Numbered from the stretch's first letter, positions 21,501 to 28,196 are shown. The stretch is DNA of 64,000 nucleotides from Oegoconia quadripuncta (GCA_949316235.1 OX438751.1:8642413-8706412); one strand, 5' to 3'. The notes: generated by a model from the sequence alone, not told the origin. Numbers and translations are program-made.

Positions 21501-23960
21501 GGCCAGTGTTTTTATGCCGCCCCTGTAGGTCAATTGTAAACAATACTATTTTTAACGTGTCCTCCGCAGCTCGGAAACACGTATTAATTTGCCAATACTG
21601 GTTACCCATCCAAGGACTGACCGCCCTTGACATTGCTGCCTGTTACTTATGAGTAACAACTGGTTATTTTTTATGTTATGGTATTACAAATGTTATTAGT
21701 TTGTATTACCGTGACATAAAAATCAGGTACAAAGTGATAGAGGTGAACGAATTTTACTTGGTCATGTAATGGTTTAATTGTTCCTCTTAGATATTTTCGA
21801 ATGTTTATTGTGTAATATCAACCAAAACTTTAATCAAAAGGTGCAAGCAACTATGGTCCCGAAAGGCATGTTGAAGGAATGGGCTGCTGCCACATTTTCT
21901 TCACCAACCGACTACTGGACCTTCCGGAAGATGCTGACCCTACAGCTGTCCCTGTCGAGCTTCGCCGAGTATGTGCTCCATCTTACCAGGCTCAACCCTG
22001 ACATGATGTACGTGCACCAGGACTCGGGCCTGCTCAATGTTTCCTACTACAAATTTGACGTCGACGATACCACAGGTACGACAAATTTATACTCTGAAAT
22101 CTAAGGGATTGGTGTGTTGGTTCTACTAAAAATACATATATTAACATATATCCGCTTGCTTTTTATTTTAAAGGCTGTTCATTCGCTGCACTTTTTTATA
22201 AATTATATTTGTTCGTTATTTTCTTCTTTTTTGTGGTCGTTATCTAAATGCACGCTTGTCGAGTTTATCTTGTTTGTTGCTTGTTAATGTTTTTATCGCT
22301 TGCATGTTTTGGTTAATTAGAGAAAAAACTTGTGTTACCACCAAAGGATGATATGTTATGATGAAGGTCGTGTGATTTGATACGGTGTCTGCTTGTTGTT
22401 TGCTGATAAGATTGCATGATCCACGGTTGCATTTTGCTTGTGTTTGTTGTACTGATAATTTGTCTTGTCTAATGAATGTATTTTTAATTAATATTGGGTT
22501 GTGCTCCGTGAAAGACTTTTGGCTGTGCGTACACGACGGACTTTTGTCCGTGTGAGCGAAATCGATGGGGGCACTCTCTATCCCTATTACTTCCACGGAT
22601 TTCCACGTCGTGTACGTAGGGCCTTAACCACTCTGCACCTTTAAACTAATTAATATTAACAAAAATTTAAGTTGTCTTTAGATAAGGCAAGTGTCTCACA
22701 ATATTGAGGCTGATATTCAGATAATATCGTTAACTCATGCTCATTGTAAAAATATAATCTATATACTTGCAAATACATTGACGATTATATACTTTTTTTA
22801 AAACCTTGTACACCTGTGATTTGGAGTTTGTCCTCAGAATATCATCTGGATATCACCTTAATGTAGGACAATACATTATACATTGTTTGATATCCGCAGG
22901 CGAATTGGACGGCAGTCGACCCGTACCTTTCCGGCTGTCTCCCAACATAGCAGATCTTCTCACCACCATCGGCATCACGGGCCCTCTCACCGCTTCGGCC
23001 ATCGCTGTCGCTCGATGCCTCGTCACACCTAACTTTAAGGTTCAATGCCTTCATTTATTTTATTATCTGTGCCATCGAACGTATCTTATTTGTGAACCAA
23101 AAATTCTTCTCAAATTGCATTCATTGTTTCGGTAGGGCTATCAATATCGATACGTATCTGGAACCTTTCATTAGAAATATTTGTTTTCCCTTTTCCAATA
23201 CCGTCAAACATTGACAGTGGGCCATTGCGACAGTATCTTCTGTATCTTTTTTTTTCGAAGTTTGTGTTGATTAACGGTCGCAGTCCGCATCATGTCGTGA
23301 TATTAAACTATATAAGTCGAGATGTTCCGATAGTCCCAGTTCCGTATTGAATGTCATATTTTCAAGACATAGTTTTAGTTTACAAAAAATATTTCTAATA
23401 TTTTTTGCGCGTTGTATATTCACGGTGCAGTGAAAATGGTAATAGTCGTTTGGATGACCCTTACTTTTCCACTCCATATTGTTATTTTGACAATCACCGT
23501 GAAAAATAATGTGCAATCGCGGAAATCCGCCAAAATTTCTCACAAAATAATCATTCCAAATTTGAATTCAGAATAAAAGTTAATTAGAAATCTTTCAATT
23601 GTAACATTATTCATGGCCAGAAGGAATATTGCAACAGCATTATATTGTAAATTATTGTTGCAGATTCAATCGATTCTACGTACAATTCTTCGTGACGAGA
23701 TGATGACCGGTCATCGAAAACGTGTAGAAGATAAATCTGGTTTGCCTACAGCTAGCACTTCAACAGAAAACAAACCAATCGAAATGGATAACGAAACCAT
23801 AATAAACATGGTGACTAAAGCCGTTACCGTTATCATGAGCAGACTTAATTCTTTGGCGGTATTCGACGGTCCGGATAGCAAAGTTGCGACCTTAGTCACA
23901 GCGGCCAGCAGTCATGACAATCTCTGTCGAATGGATCCCGCTTGGCATCCGTGGTTGTAA
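198..23960 (+). CDS. Nipped-A: TRRAP / Nipped-A / Tra1 homologue, 3' part (33 exons, N-terminus outside window)
   Basis: Scaffold subunit of SAGA and NuA4/Tip60 histone acetyltransferase complexes; in the nucleus it is the docking surface for DNA-bound activators. The translated exons follow metazoan TRRAP almost without gaps, to the terminal MDPAWHPWL and TAA. Exon lengths sum to 6949 nt, i.e. 2315 residues plus one base of a split codon; every junction keeps phase. Family length is about 3800-3860, so roughly the first 1500 residues are missing upstream. End-alignment with remembered human domain limits puts HEAT/TPR solenoid at residues 1-1140, FAT about 1150-1730, PI3K-like pseudokinase about 1955-2280, FATC 2283-2315 (window numbering). 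Exons: 198-531, 869-1030, 1942-2193, 2624-2823, 3368-3438, 3640-3845, 4681-4854, 5129-5323, 5693-5842, 6961-7209, 8107-8358, 8799-8912, 9089-9291, 9619-9857, 10022-10253, 10953-11139, 11611-11741, 11850-12000, 12160-12303, 12429-12699, 13905-14116, 15042-15257, 15860-16348, 16785-16949, 17417-17554, 17713-17895, 18325-18505, 19380-19605, 20126-20566, 20987-21095, 21841-22075, 22900-23039, 23664-23960. Confidence 0.96.
869..1030 (+). CDS. Nipped-A: TRRAP exon 2 (residues 112-165)
   Basis: Acceptor tgttacag. Contains HWKEPKLIVKILLHY and IDLLFQLLRALCDRF, diagnostic TRRAP stretches. The donor is GC, not GT (CAG followed by gcaagt at 1031); only this junction keeps frame into exon 3. Confidence 0.9.
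1583..1746. mobile_element. MITE with ~45-bp terminal inverted repeats (intron 2)
   Basis: Left end AGTTTTGTCTCG…CGCGTTCGCGTTTACG is mirrored at the right end (cgtaaacgtgaacgcg…cgaaacaaaact). Flanked by TA at 1581-1582 and 1747-1748. 164 bp, no transposase. TA target and palindromic build fit a Tc1/mariner-type MITE. Confidence 0.7.
1942..2193 (+). CDS. Nipped-A: TRRAP exon 3 (residues 166-249)
   Basis: Acceptor gatttcag, donor gtgagt. 84 whole codons: FLRDFLENTVAQNYT at the start, LKAKVLQMIL and SFEKGQKIVGGPP later, as in the TRRAP solenoid. Its internal ATGs are too late to give a long ATG-initiated frame, so it is easily missed. Confidence 0.9.
2624..2823 (+). CDS. Nipped-A: TRRAP exon 4 (residues 250-315 and part of 316)
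   Basis: Acceptor ttgaacag, donor gtaatt. Encodes VIDPENPFACSDSVRISLLQ and NKLRRLMTFAWPCLLGK; the latter is one of the most conserved TRRAP stretches. Ends with two bases of an Arg codon. Confidence 0.92.
3160..3260 (+). repeat. RTE-tail type repeat (family C)
   Basis: actagctttccgcccgcgg and cttcgcctgcgtggaataac followed by tatcgcggaa…atcccgcgggaac. This block is shared with 10575-10690, 51230-51470, 60565-60775 and 63840-64000 and is typical of lepidopteran LINE 3' ends. Confidence 0.55.
3368..3438 (+). CDS. Nipped-A: TRRAP exon 5 (residues 316-340)
   Basis: Small 71-nt exon between cacacag and gtatgc. Reads YHGHLLLSHIIAKFAIHKR then IVLQ, matching TRRAP. Both ends interrupt codons (completing Arg, opening Val). 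Confidence 0.9.
3640..3845 (+). CDS. Nipped-A: TRRAP exon 6 (residues 340-408)
   Basis: Acceptor ccttccag. Contains FHSLLKAHAVEARSVVRQAL and MLTHWTKKIIVEDGHS. The donor is the second GC donor of the gene (AAG followed by gcaagt at 3846); exon 7 resumes in phase 0 with VYYPVRH. Confidence 0.92.
4085..4200 (+). repeat. Dispersed repeat family B, copy 1 (intron 6)
   Basis: ggctagctaccagcatc…actgccgttc…caacagtgtt matches 40020-40140, where the longer copy continues into CTTCACTTAACATCAG…GTGTGATT. Non-coding. Confidence 0.45.
4681..4854 (+). CDS. Nipped-A: TRRAP exon 7 (residues 409-466)
   Basis: Acceptor cgttatcag, donor gtatgt. VYYPVRHALVGHMVAAMQRL and RRLAVDLAEVALKWELQRI match the TRRAP solenoid. 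Confidence 0.93.
5129..5323 (+). CDS. Nipped-A: TRRAP exon 8 (residues 467-531)
   Basis: Acceptor ctctctag, donor gtgagc. Begins with a Ser/Asp-rich, poorly conserved loop (VATSPSGAMKRISSDDSS) that corresponds to the variable basic/NLS-like linker of TRRAP, then AKPLDRQHVDVVVNLLLR. Part of it (5226-5268) is copied in the next intron. Confidence 0.9.
5366..5408 (+). repeat. Intronic copy of a 43-bp piece of exon 8
   Basis: Positions 5366-5408 repeat 5226-5268 with two mismatches, exactly 140 bp apart. The original is coding; the copy lies 43 bp past the exon 8 donor. It carries no splice sites of its own. Confidence 0.85.
5693..5842 (+). CDS. Nipped-A: TRRAP exon 9 (residues 532-581)
   Basis: Acceptor gcgtgcag, donor gtacgt. 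VNEGSVATGG loop followed by SPGEQLSRRCVLLLKAALKP, as in TRRAP. Confidence 0.92.
6961..7209 (+). CDS. Nipped-A: TRRAP exon 10 (residues 582-664)
   Basis: Acceptor ccccatag, donor gtaaga. Contains LKPLQRGLAACVASTNAKI and LFPTEPTGAAQASK, matching the TRRAP solenoid. The open frames on the opposite strand here are shadows. Confidence 0.92.
7640..7885 (-). pseudogene. Jockey/CR1-like LINE reverse transcriptase C-terminal fragment, antisense in intron 10
   Basis: Minus strand reads KYLGVDLNWHSQIEF, DRIRKLTWIFRKLRY, then IYTALAQSIIVYCISVWGG. YLGV and the Y..L..S...Y...WGG pattern are the thumb/post-RT part of Jockey-clade LINEs. Truncated at both ends; not a host gene. Confidence 0.7.
8107..8358 (+). 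CDS. Nipped-A: TRRAP exon 11 (residues 665-748)
   Basis: Acceptor ttatcgcag, donor gtaaga. YEELETLYACVSKYAFEGLA and SPGYIDRLLLPLMRVLHRMV align with TRRAP. Confidence 0.93.
8799..8912 (+). CDS. Nipped-A: TRRAP exon 12 (residues 749-786)
   Basis: Acceptor tttttcag, donor gtaaac. 38 codons, ILALDLLKGRVSVMPVDTRK then TFIGTVLVGLIEKSNDAK. Confidence 0.92.
9089..9291 (+). CDS. Nipped-A: TRRAP exon 13 (residues 787-853 and part of 854)
   Basis: Acceptor ttctccag, donor gtactg. Encodes REKSILLVKLMQYVEKRFPE and LNAHFLELVNYVY, very close to vertebrate TRRAP. Confidence 0.94.
9619..9857 (+). CDS. Nipped-A: TRRAP exon 14 (residues 854-933 and part of 934)
   Basis: Acceptor acaacag, donor gttagt. KLEPAFLSGLRCPQPHIRSK and YVICSQNWEHIGQHFWIKQ are TRRAP hallmarks. 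Ends with the first base of a Ser codon completed by exon 15. Confidence 0.93.
10022..10253 (+). CDS. Nipped-A: TRRAP exon 15 (residues 934-1010 and part of 1011)
   Basis: Acceptor gtttccag, donor gtgagc. YLLPNISSVINWADSEERKS followed by an acidic, low-complexity linker rich in Asp, Glu and Ser, matching the variable acidic insert of TRRAP. Confidence 0.9.
10575..10690 (+). repeat. RTE-tail type repeat (family C), decayed
   Basis: caccagcttttgctcgcggctc and gtttgcgtgggc resemble the family C head; followed by a taacgcggtgg…ggatcaacat stretch. Diverged. Confidence 0.4.
10953..11139 (+). CDS. Nipped-A: TRRAP exon 16 (residues 1011-1073)
   Basis: Acceptor acacacag, donor gtattg after CTC GGG. 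Ends in HTWLRLFPKLWSVLDERQLG. The last ~90 bp and the start of the next intron are tandemly repeated downstream in decayed form. Confidence 0.9.
11190..11520 (+). repeat. Three decayed tandem copies of the exon 16 3' end plus intron start
   Basis: Units start near 11190, 11296 and 11405, each about 105-115 bp. Each repeats the exon 16 end (…GACTCGCTG…CACCACA…GACGAGAGACAACT) followed by related intronic sequence (tttatct…gtgtttccct). The second and third units can still be read as LFPKLWFVLDERQL and LFPKLYSVLDERQL; the first has lost that block. Confidence 0.8.
11611..11741 (+). CDS. Nipped-A: TRRAP exon 17 (residues 1074-1116 and part of 1117)
   Basis: Acceptor tttttaacag, donor gtaagt. TVMNEMVPFIISGVHIIQRD then LSALNTFIEALARC, equivalent to the human segment ending in NCFVEAMSQC. 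Confidence 0.9.
11850..12000 (+). CDS. Nipped-A: TRRAP exon 18 (residues 1117-1167), near the start of FAT
   Basis: Acceptor gtttctcag, donor gtatgt. MMKYLGKTHNLWHRMTLNLE is almost invariant in the family. Confidence 0.94.
12160..12303 (+). CDS. Nipped-A: TRRAP exon 19 (residues 1168-1215), FAT domain
   Basis: Acceptor tttctgcag, donor gtaagt. EILDSLSDMYELLQEEDMWS then AIAYEQQGFFEQAQ, FAT-domain TPR-like helices. Confidence 0.95.
12429..12699 (+). CDS. Nipped-A: TRRAP exon 20 (residues 1216-1305 and part of 1306), FAT domain
   Basis: Acceptor tctactag, donor gtaatt. CAKELNQWDSLLELG and MKEALAEVEYNCPKEL match TRRAP. Ends with the first base of an Ala codon. Confidence 0.95.
13905..14116 (+). 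CDS. Nipped-A: TRRAP exon 21 (residues 1306-1376), FAT domain
   Basis: Acceptor tgacttag, donor gtacgt. WLVNLYRGYLCICAGGEQQL and LREWRRLPRVVSHAH. Much more GC-rich than neighbouring introns. Confidence 0.94.
15042..15257 (+). CDS. Nipped-A: TRRAP exon 22 (residues 1377-1448), FAT domain
   Basis: Acceptor ttttccag, donor gtagac. SLHDMKAIVKTWRNRLPVV and WRQHHYQFIASHYDSQ, then MLGVHASAQ. Confidence 0.95.
15430..15660 (-). repeat. Degenerate retroelement-like sequence in intron 22
   Basis: On the minus strand this stretch has broken coding-like segments (…KKRCPAWRLGQML…) that I recognise as a common lepidopteran dispersed repeat; no intact frame remains. The family assignment is weak. Confidence 0.25.
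15860..16348 (+). CDS. Nipped-A: TRRAP exon 23 (residues 1449-1611), FAT domain, longest visible exon
   Basis: Acceptor tctttttag, donor gtaatt. 163 codons including YTIPSVPIVDCFQKIRQQVK, ESTNFKYFTKEMTAEFYAFK, KAWALWGDYLEQIF and ACRHQNESKSRKY. The true exon begins at 15860, upstream of the first ATG. Confidence 0.96.
16785..16949 (+). CDS. Nipped-A: TRRAP exon 24 (residues 1612-1666), FAT domain
   Basis: Acceptor ttattaaag (unusual AAAG context), donor gtgagt. VLWMLSFDDEKNSLAEALDK, then GVPPVQWLPWIPQLLACLV. Confidence 0.95.
17417..17554 (+). CDS. Nipped-A: TRRAP exon 25 (residues 1667-1712), FAT domain
   Basis: Acceptor atttctcag, donor gtgagt. VGRLYPQAVYFPIRTLYLTL then KIEQRERHKS, followed by a lineage-variable Ala/Thr-rich tail. 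It has no ATG, so it is invisible to start-based ORF calling. Confidence 0.94.
17713..17895 (+). CDS. Nipped-A: TRRAP exon 26 (residues 1713-1773), end of FAT
   Basis: Acceptor atgttcag, donor gtgcgt. Ser/Gly/Ala-rich linker, then PMWRCSKIMQLQREIHPTVL and SLEGIVDQ, as in TRRAP. The linker is longer than I recall for vertebrates. Confidence 0.93.
18325..18505 (+). CDS. Nipped-A: TRRAP exon 27 (residues 1774-1833 and part of 1834)
   Basis: Acceptor gttgccag, donor gtgagt. MVWFRENWYEEVLRQLRAGL and TPHTLHFIKKVVSTFGIGI. Confidence 0.94.
19380..19605 (+). CDS. Nipped-A: TRRAP exon 28 (residues 1834-1908 and part of 1909); start uncertain
   Basis: Donor gtaagt. AAFSSAASESLARRAQATVQ, DPVFQKMKTQFSTDFDFTQP and KWVKILEAKTK are certain. 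I took the acceptor tatctccag at 19379; an acceptor gtcgacag at 19316 is also in phase and open, and would add 21 residues. Confidence 0.85.
19674..19790 (-). mobile_element. RTE-type LINE 3' end fragment in intron 28
   Basis: Minus strand reads MKVAGMQTASNR, a stop, then LWK, nearly the same as WMQAASNRSLWK on the + strand at 40800-40900. This is the C-terminal signature of lepidopteran RTE LINEs. Truncated and stop-containing. Confidence 0.5.
20126..20566 (+). CDS. Nipped-A: TRRAP exon 29 (residues 1909-2055 and part of 2056), start of PI3K-like pseudokinase
   Basis: Acceptor ctttcag, donor gtatgc. SFLIEEKCRFLSNFSLKTAE, HYHVRIARFMPRVEIVQKHN, RRLYIRGHNGKIYPYLVVND and VSPQMRLVEDNPSSISLLDI. 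Corresponds to the N-lobe, where true PIKKs have the ATP-binding Lys region. Confidence 0.96.
20987..21095 (+). CDS. Nipped-A: TRRAP exon 30 (residues 2056-2092), pseudokinase
   Basis: Acceptor cttgtag, donor gtgaat. APVARYYERLAAVQARGSQA and SHQVLRDILRE match TRRAP. Confidence 0.95.
21421..21645 (+). repeat. Dispersed repeat family A, copy 1 (intron 30)
   Basis: Contains CACTGTTGGGGCA, CTCGGAAACACG and the AAGGACTGACCGC/GACATTGCTG block. The same ordered blocks recur at 28295-28625, and in part at 51495-51655. A short non-coding interspersed element, probably SINE-like; the family name is unknown to me. Confidence 0.55.
21841..22075 (+). CDS. Nipped-A: TRRAP exon 31 (residues 2093-2170 and part of 2171), pseudokinase catalytic-loop region
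   Basis: Acceptor aatcaaaag, donor gtacga. DYWTFRKMLTLQLSLSSFAE, then HLTRLNPDMM where active PIKKs have the GDRHxxN loop, and KFDVDD where they have DFG. The catalytic Asp, Arg, His and DFG are therefore absent, as in all TRRAP/Tra1 proteins. Confidence 0.96.
22200..22620. other. Intron 31 segment with 118-residue open frame and a terminal inverted motif
   Basis: Minus strand open frame 22596-22240 has no family I recognise. GTACACGACG near 22529 and CGTCGTGTAC near 22604 are inverted copies about 80 bp apart. May be the edge of a decayed transposon. Confidence 0.2.
22900..23039 (+). CDS. Nipped-A: TRRAP exon 32 (residues 2171-2217), pseudokinase
   Basis: Acceptor atccgcag, donor gttcaa (weak). 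RPVPFRLSPNIADLLTTIGI and TGPLTASAIAVARCL match TRRAP. Confidence 0.95.
23664..23960 (+). CDS. Nipped-A: TRRAP last exon, 33 (residues 2218-2315), FATC domain and stop
   Basis: Acceptor tgttgcag. IQSILRTILRDEMM, a variable charged linker, then MVTKAVTVIMSRLNSLAVFD and the FATC tail DNLCRMDPAWHPWL followed by TAA at 23958-23960. The aromatic/proline C-terminus is invariant in the family. Confidence 0.97.
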   Translation: MQSILRTILRDEMMTGHRKRVEDKSGLPTASTSTENKPIEMDNETIINMVTKAVTVIMSRLNSLAVFDGPDSKVATLVTAASSHDNLCRMDPAWHPWL

Positions 23961-25259
23961 ATCAATCATTCAAAAACTAATCTCACGTGGAAAATTAATT
24001 ACTAAGATTTCTTGGTCCTTCGAATCAATTAAATGAAATCTGACACAATTGTGGTTCACTCGTGTAAACGGACTCTTTGTTTGTGAATTGACTTCGTTAT
24101 ATAATTAAGACTTTCGTGACAATTAAATTAATGTTTTACATACGGTTATTTTGTATCTGAAATATGAAACATCTTGTTGTTATGTACCTTCAGATAGAAC
24201 TGACATTTTATTGATTAGATAAGCTTTTTATTACGTTATATTCTATGTTGTGAATATAAGTTGCTAACGAAATACGATAAGTTGTAAAGAACGAGGTAAA
24301 ATTAGAAAATTATGCTAATAAGTGCATGTGTGAATTGAAAAGTGAGTTAAGTGGTGTGTGAAATAGACAAAACTGTGATTTTAGTGTCCGAAATATATTA
24401 AAAATATTAATGATAGAAATGTTGTTTTGTTGTATATTTATTTGCCCTATTTCCTTATTCATTATGGCCTTAAATTCTTATGTATCATATTATGTTATAT
24501 GAGGTACGATGTCTAGTTTGTTTTTACCAATTGGAAGGTTATTGCACCTTTCGTAGATTGTCTTGGACACTTTCGTAGTGATACCAATTCTTCATAGCAA
24601 GGCACGGATTCGTGAAGATATTTGTTAGTCGTTATTTTCTGTTTTCATTTAATGACGATGACGCATTCTAAATGAATCTGATTGCATGTGCATGAGTGAA
24701 CGGAGTACCCGCATAGGTGAAAGTACTGGGACGGGCGTCAAGTGCGATGCCGCTACAAGTGTACTCTCTGCTCCCCACCGCGCTCAGCCCGCCTGCCAAT
24801 CTCACTCGATCGCTGGAGATAGTAAAACTGATTTCATCACGCTAACAATGGGAAAGAAAGTGCAATAATTGTAGGATAATGCAGGAACTGCTTGTGCATT
24901 CAGTGCAGTTGTGCGACTGTGGGCTCGAGGTGTTAATGCTATGGTTTCATTATTCACTTGTCTCCGCCGTGATCATGATCTGAAAGCAACGTTTACATTG
25001 CCATATTTACTATTTAGGTATCGATTCCCGTTTAATAAAATCTTAAATAAATTTTAAGATCTTTTGATTTGTTCATGATTTGACTGACACGAGCTTTTCT
25101 AGACCGTGATTCGCAGGGCACTTCGGCTACTACGTAAAAGGTACAGGTTTCGCTTAATCTTGGGTGTCGTCCTCGGACAGAAGTCGTCTAGTTATCGTAA
25201 TAACCTACATTGAGGGCATGTGATCGGTCGTTTGATGGATCCTAATATTTATTAAGTTC
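23961..25259. other. Region 3' of TRRAP
   Basis: Holds the TRRAP 3'UTR and AT-rich spacer. A CpG-rich patch at about 24690-24800 contains a 60-codon frame (24686-24868) with no recognisable homology; I do not call it a gene. Confidence 0.5.
24397..24435 (+). terminator. Candidate polyadenylation signal for TRRAP
   Basis: ATTAAA at 24397-24402 is followed by a GT-rich stretch (tgttgttttgttgt) at about 24420-24435. Other ATTAAA hexamers lie at 24028 and 24122, so the 3'UTR could be shorter. No transcript evidence. Confidence 0.3.
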
Positions 25260-25500
25260 TAATGGCACGGGGTGTCTCGTTAGAGCAGCGCTGGTGAGGT
25301 TGGCGACGACGTCGTCACGTTGCGTCGGGCGGTCGGGCGGCCACGTACCGGGCGCGCGCCGCCCCCTCCGCGCCCCCTCCCCGCAAACTCCGCGCTGCCT
25401 CGCCAGTCCGCTCTGCGGCGTTGTGCTACGCGTTGGTGTGTCGCATCCTTTACACTCGCACCGCAAGTGTCCGACCTCTGTAGCCGGCCGTTTATGACAT
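25260..25500. promoter_or_regulatory. CpG-rich block, candidate promoter region
   Basis: Strong local rise in G+C and CpG (gtcgggcggtcgggcggccac, gggcgcgcgccgccccctcc) in otherwise AT-rich DNA, just upstream of an initiator-like site and a consensus splice donor. Several overlapping open frames here are by-products of GC content. Confidence 0.45.
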
Positions 25501-25544
25501 TCGACAACCCCGCCCAGTGCATTTTTCCCAGTTGCATCTCGATC

Positions 25545-25724
25545 AGTGCGAGGAGTGCGCCCGCTGTGAGCTATCTCCGACGAAATCGGTACCTAGCTCC
25601 CGCGTTTATTTATGTTGTCGTTTTGGTGTGGTGAATATTTGTGTTGTATGTACGGACGATAACCGTATTATCTGTGCGATCGTGTCGGTGGATATTTTTA
25701 ACGATCGCCGGCTTTTCCGCGAAG
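25545..25724 (+). other. Candidate noncoding first exon of a downstream gene
   Basis: TCAGTG initiator-like motif at 25543-25548 (putative +1 A at 25545). The exon would end CGCGAAG followed by gtgagt at 25725, a perfect donor. No long frame opens with ATG in it, so it would be 5'UTR. No homology available; inference from signals only. Confidence 0.35.
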
Positions 25725-25782
25725 GTGAGTGAAAATTTTGATTCGGCGAATGTTGTGTAGATGGTAGGTACGTCAATTCGTC

Positions 25783-25830
25783 GCGACGTGGCGGCCGCCG
25801 CCGCCGCCGTCTCGTCGATACGCCCCGGAA
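25783..25830 (+). repeat. GCC-rich simple repeat
   Basis: gcggccgccgccgccgccgtc, a short GCC microsatellite within the candidate promoter-proximal intron. Confidence 0.7.
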
Positions 25831-26114
25831 TGCCAAGTTCGTTTAGCTGTGCACTGTGGTGAAAATCTGATCAATTTGTTATTATCCTTATCTATGCAGT
25901 GTGTTGTTATAAGCCTTCTTCGATGTTGATGTTGACACATTCTTCTGATTATCTCCTCTGGATGTTATGACGTCATCTGAAATATTATTCATAGGTACTT
26001 CTCTGAAGGGTTCATAAGTTAAATTTCCACTAAAGTGAAATGCTAATAAGATTCTTATTAGATTCGGTCCTATCCCACTACTCATATGGTGGACGGAAAC
26101 GAGTGAATAAGAAA

Positions 26115-26190
26115 CCATGGAGGAGAGCGGGTGACGGGCTAGCGCGCGGGGCGGAGCTCGGCCGGTCGGGCGACCGCATTCCATATGGAA
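26115..26190. promoter_or_regulatory. CpG-rich island
   Basis: gcgggtgacgggctagcgcg…gagctcggccggtcgggcg stands out from AT-rich flanks. No donor or coding frame is convincing. May belong to the same regulatory domain as 25260-25500. Confidence 0.25.
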
Positions 26191-26249
26191 TGCCGGATTA
26201 TAGGCAATGTCAGTGTGACTCGGTGCTCATACTGCCCTCGCTGCACTAG

Positions 26250-27388
26250 CCATTGCACATTTGCACTAAAATTTGCTCGAGATATGTGAATATTTTATGT
26301 AAATTGCGAGTGGTATTAGGTTAAAATGGCGCAAGTCTCAGTTGCGACACCCACGCTTCTATTATATACCTATCAGGCTATGTATTGATAACCAGTTTAT
26401 ATTATGTACATAGGTATATACACACTTGACAGTTTTGGGGCTTATCACCCGGTTAGGGATTCCGTAAAATAACTGTATTCTATTATAGGACTTCCATTTC
26501 ACACCTAATAGGTAGGTAAATTGCGAATATTAAATTCTATAGAACAAAATTTAAGCGACGCATAAGTTATAGTTCTAAGCGACTTTTTGTGTCGGAAGTG
26601 TGTCATACTAACAACAAAATATGAAGTATGATACAACCACGGTTGGTCCTTCTGTTTTAAAATTTAAATCACAAAAAGTTGCGTATTATTACCACTCCAG
26701 TAAGAGTTAATGCAAACTAACTTTGCCTGTCAGCTCAGTGGTCTGCGCCGGTCTATAATATCTGGTTTTAGTCCATCACCAGTATAAGAAATCAATGAAG
26801 AACTTGGTGCAATACGTGTGTGCAAAAATATAACGTAGAAACTTAATGACACTATTCATGATCTCGTACACAACATAGTCGGTATAATGAGCTCGATAGT
26901 GCGTGCTAATTTCGAAACGCATCCGCTGTTGCTTCCGCTCCATGACACACAATTTACAACGAACTTTTAGGTGTATTATCTTCTAAAACTATTCTGAATG
27001 CACCGCATAGGTATACTACATACCTATCAGTTCTCTAGTCTTATTCTAATAGTGTTTCAAGCTTGCACTTTATAAGAATAAAGAGATCATTCCTATTAAG
27101 AGAGATGTTGTGTTGTGTGTACCTACCTAATCATATCTTGTACTTAAGTCATATTTGCTTAATATCCAAATTCCTTTATCAAATACTTAGTGTCCGGGTC
27201 TCGGGTCAAATTTACACAATCTCAGTGACCTTTAATCTCGTTTCAGATAGCTAAAACGCGCTCCTTTGTGTTAATTCTCGGAACTAGCATCGTATCTCAT
27301 TGTTTCATTTACAACTATGATAACTGCTCAATTAATCAGTATAATGGCTCAGTTTTTTAAATTTACATGATGTAGGTACGCGCTCGGT
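26250..27388. other. Noncoding stretch, little recognised
   Basis: AT-rich. A tRNA-like A-box string (cagctcagtggtctgcgc, about 26731-26748) hints at a SINE fragment, without a clear B box. Otherwise nothing supported. Confidence 0.4.
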
Positions 27389-27458
27389 TAACTATTAGTT
27401 ACTATTACATTAACATATTTTTTTAAATGAAACACTTAGATCACGTGGGCAATATATT
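27389..27458 (+). repeat. 70-bp duplicated segment, copy 1
   Basis: Matches 28197-28266 over all 70 bp with one mismatch (taacatattt versus taacgtattt). Same orientation, 808 bp apart. Confidence 0.9.
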
Positions 27459-27774
27459 CCTGACAAGCTACACAGTAATAGGAAATCTTTGAGCGATACT
27501 CCATGGGTGTTTTAAATAATGGAGAGACAAAAGACATTCAATGTAAAATTAATTAAATCTCTTTGGTTATGCTTATGCTTGCGAAACAGGTTTCAACTTT
27601 TACAGTGTCCTTGACATATTGCAATCACTTTGGTATATTTTCGACTGTAAAAATGTCAGGGTACTATTTTAAACGTTTTGTTTGTAGCGAAAATTAAAAC
27701 TTGTGTATACATTGAAAAGTTATAAAACCCCCTGATATACAAACCAACTGTGTTACAAGCTAACGGTACGGTTT

Positions 27775-27935
27775 AGCTGATTTCCATCATAAATAGCTAG
27801 GAATTAAATCTGACAAACACCAGCTTTCCAAAATACAAAACCATTTCTAGATCGGTTCAGCCATTTTGGTGCTACAATGCCACAGACAGACATGGACTGT
27901 AAACTTATAACACCCCTCTTTGTGTCGGGGGTTAA
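27775..27935 (+). repeat. LINE/SINE 3' end-like repeat (family D)
   Basis: The order agatcggttcagccatttt, ggtgctacaatgccacagac, aacttataacacccctc and gtcgggggttaaaaa is a very common noctuid-type dispersed repeat as I recall it. Non-coding. Confidence 0.5.
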
Positions 27936-28196
27936 AAATGGAGACGACGCACAGGTAACACAACAAATATTCTCTAAATTTATGATTTTTACAACTTGTG
28001 TGTACTTCTATGTCTTGACTCACTCCCTACCTAGTCTTTCTTAATCATATTTTTAATTTATATTATAAACATCCATGACTCGGGAATATATGTACATTAT
28101 TGTTTGAGGTGAATAAATTTGAAAGATTAACAGGAGAAAAAATAATGACCGAGAAAAAGTTAAATAAGGTAAATTTAATAGATAAATAAATAAGTT

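Noticed and set aside
24686..24868. 60-codon frame downstream of TRRAP
   Set aside because: Low-complexity Ser/Thr composition, no known family, and no evidence of splicing into it.
25242..25634. Arg/Pro-rich open frames in the CpG block
   Set aside because: Frames on both strands and in several registers are typical of GC-rich DNA without stops; no homology or conserved start.
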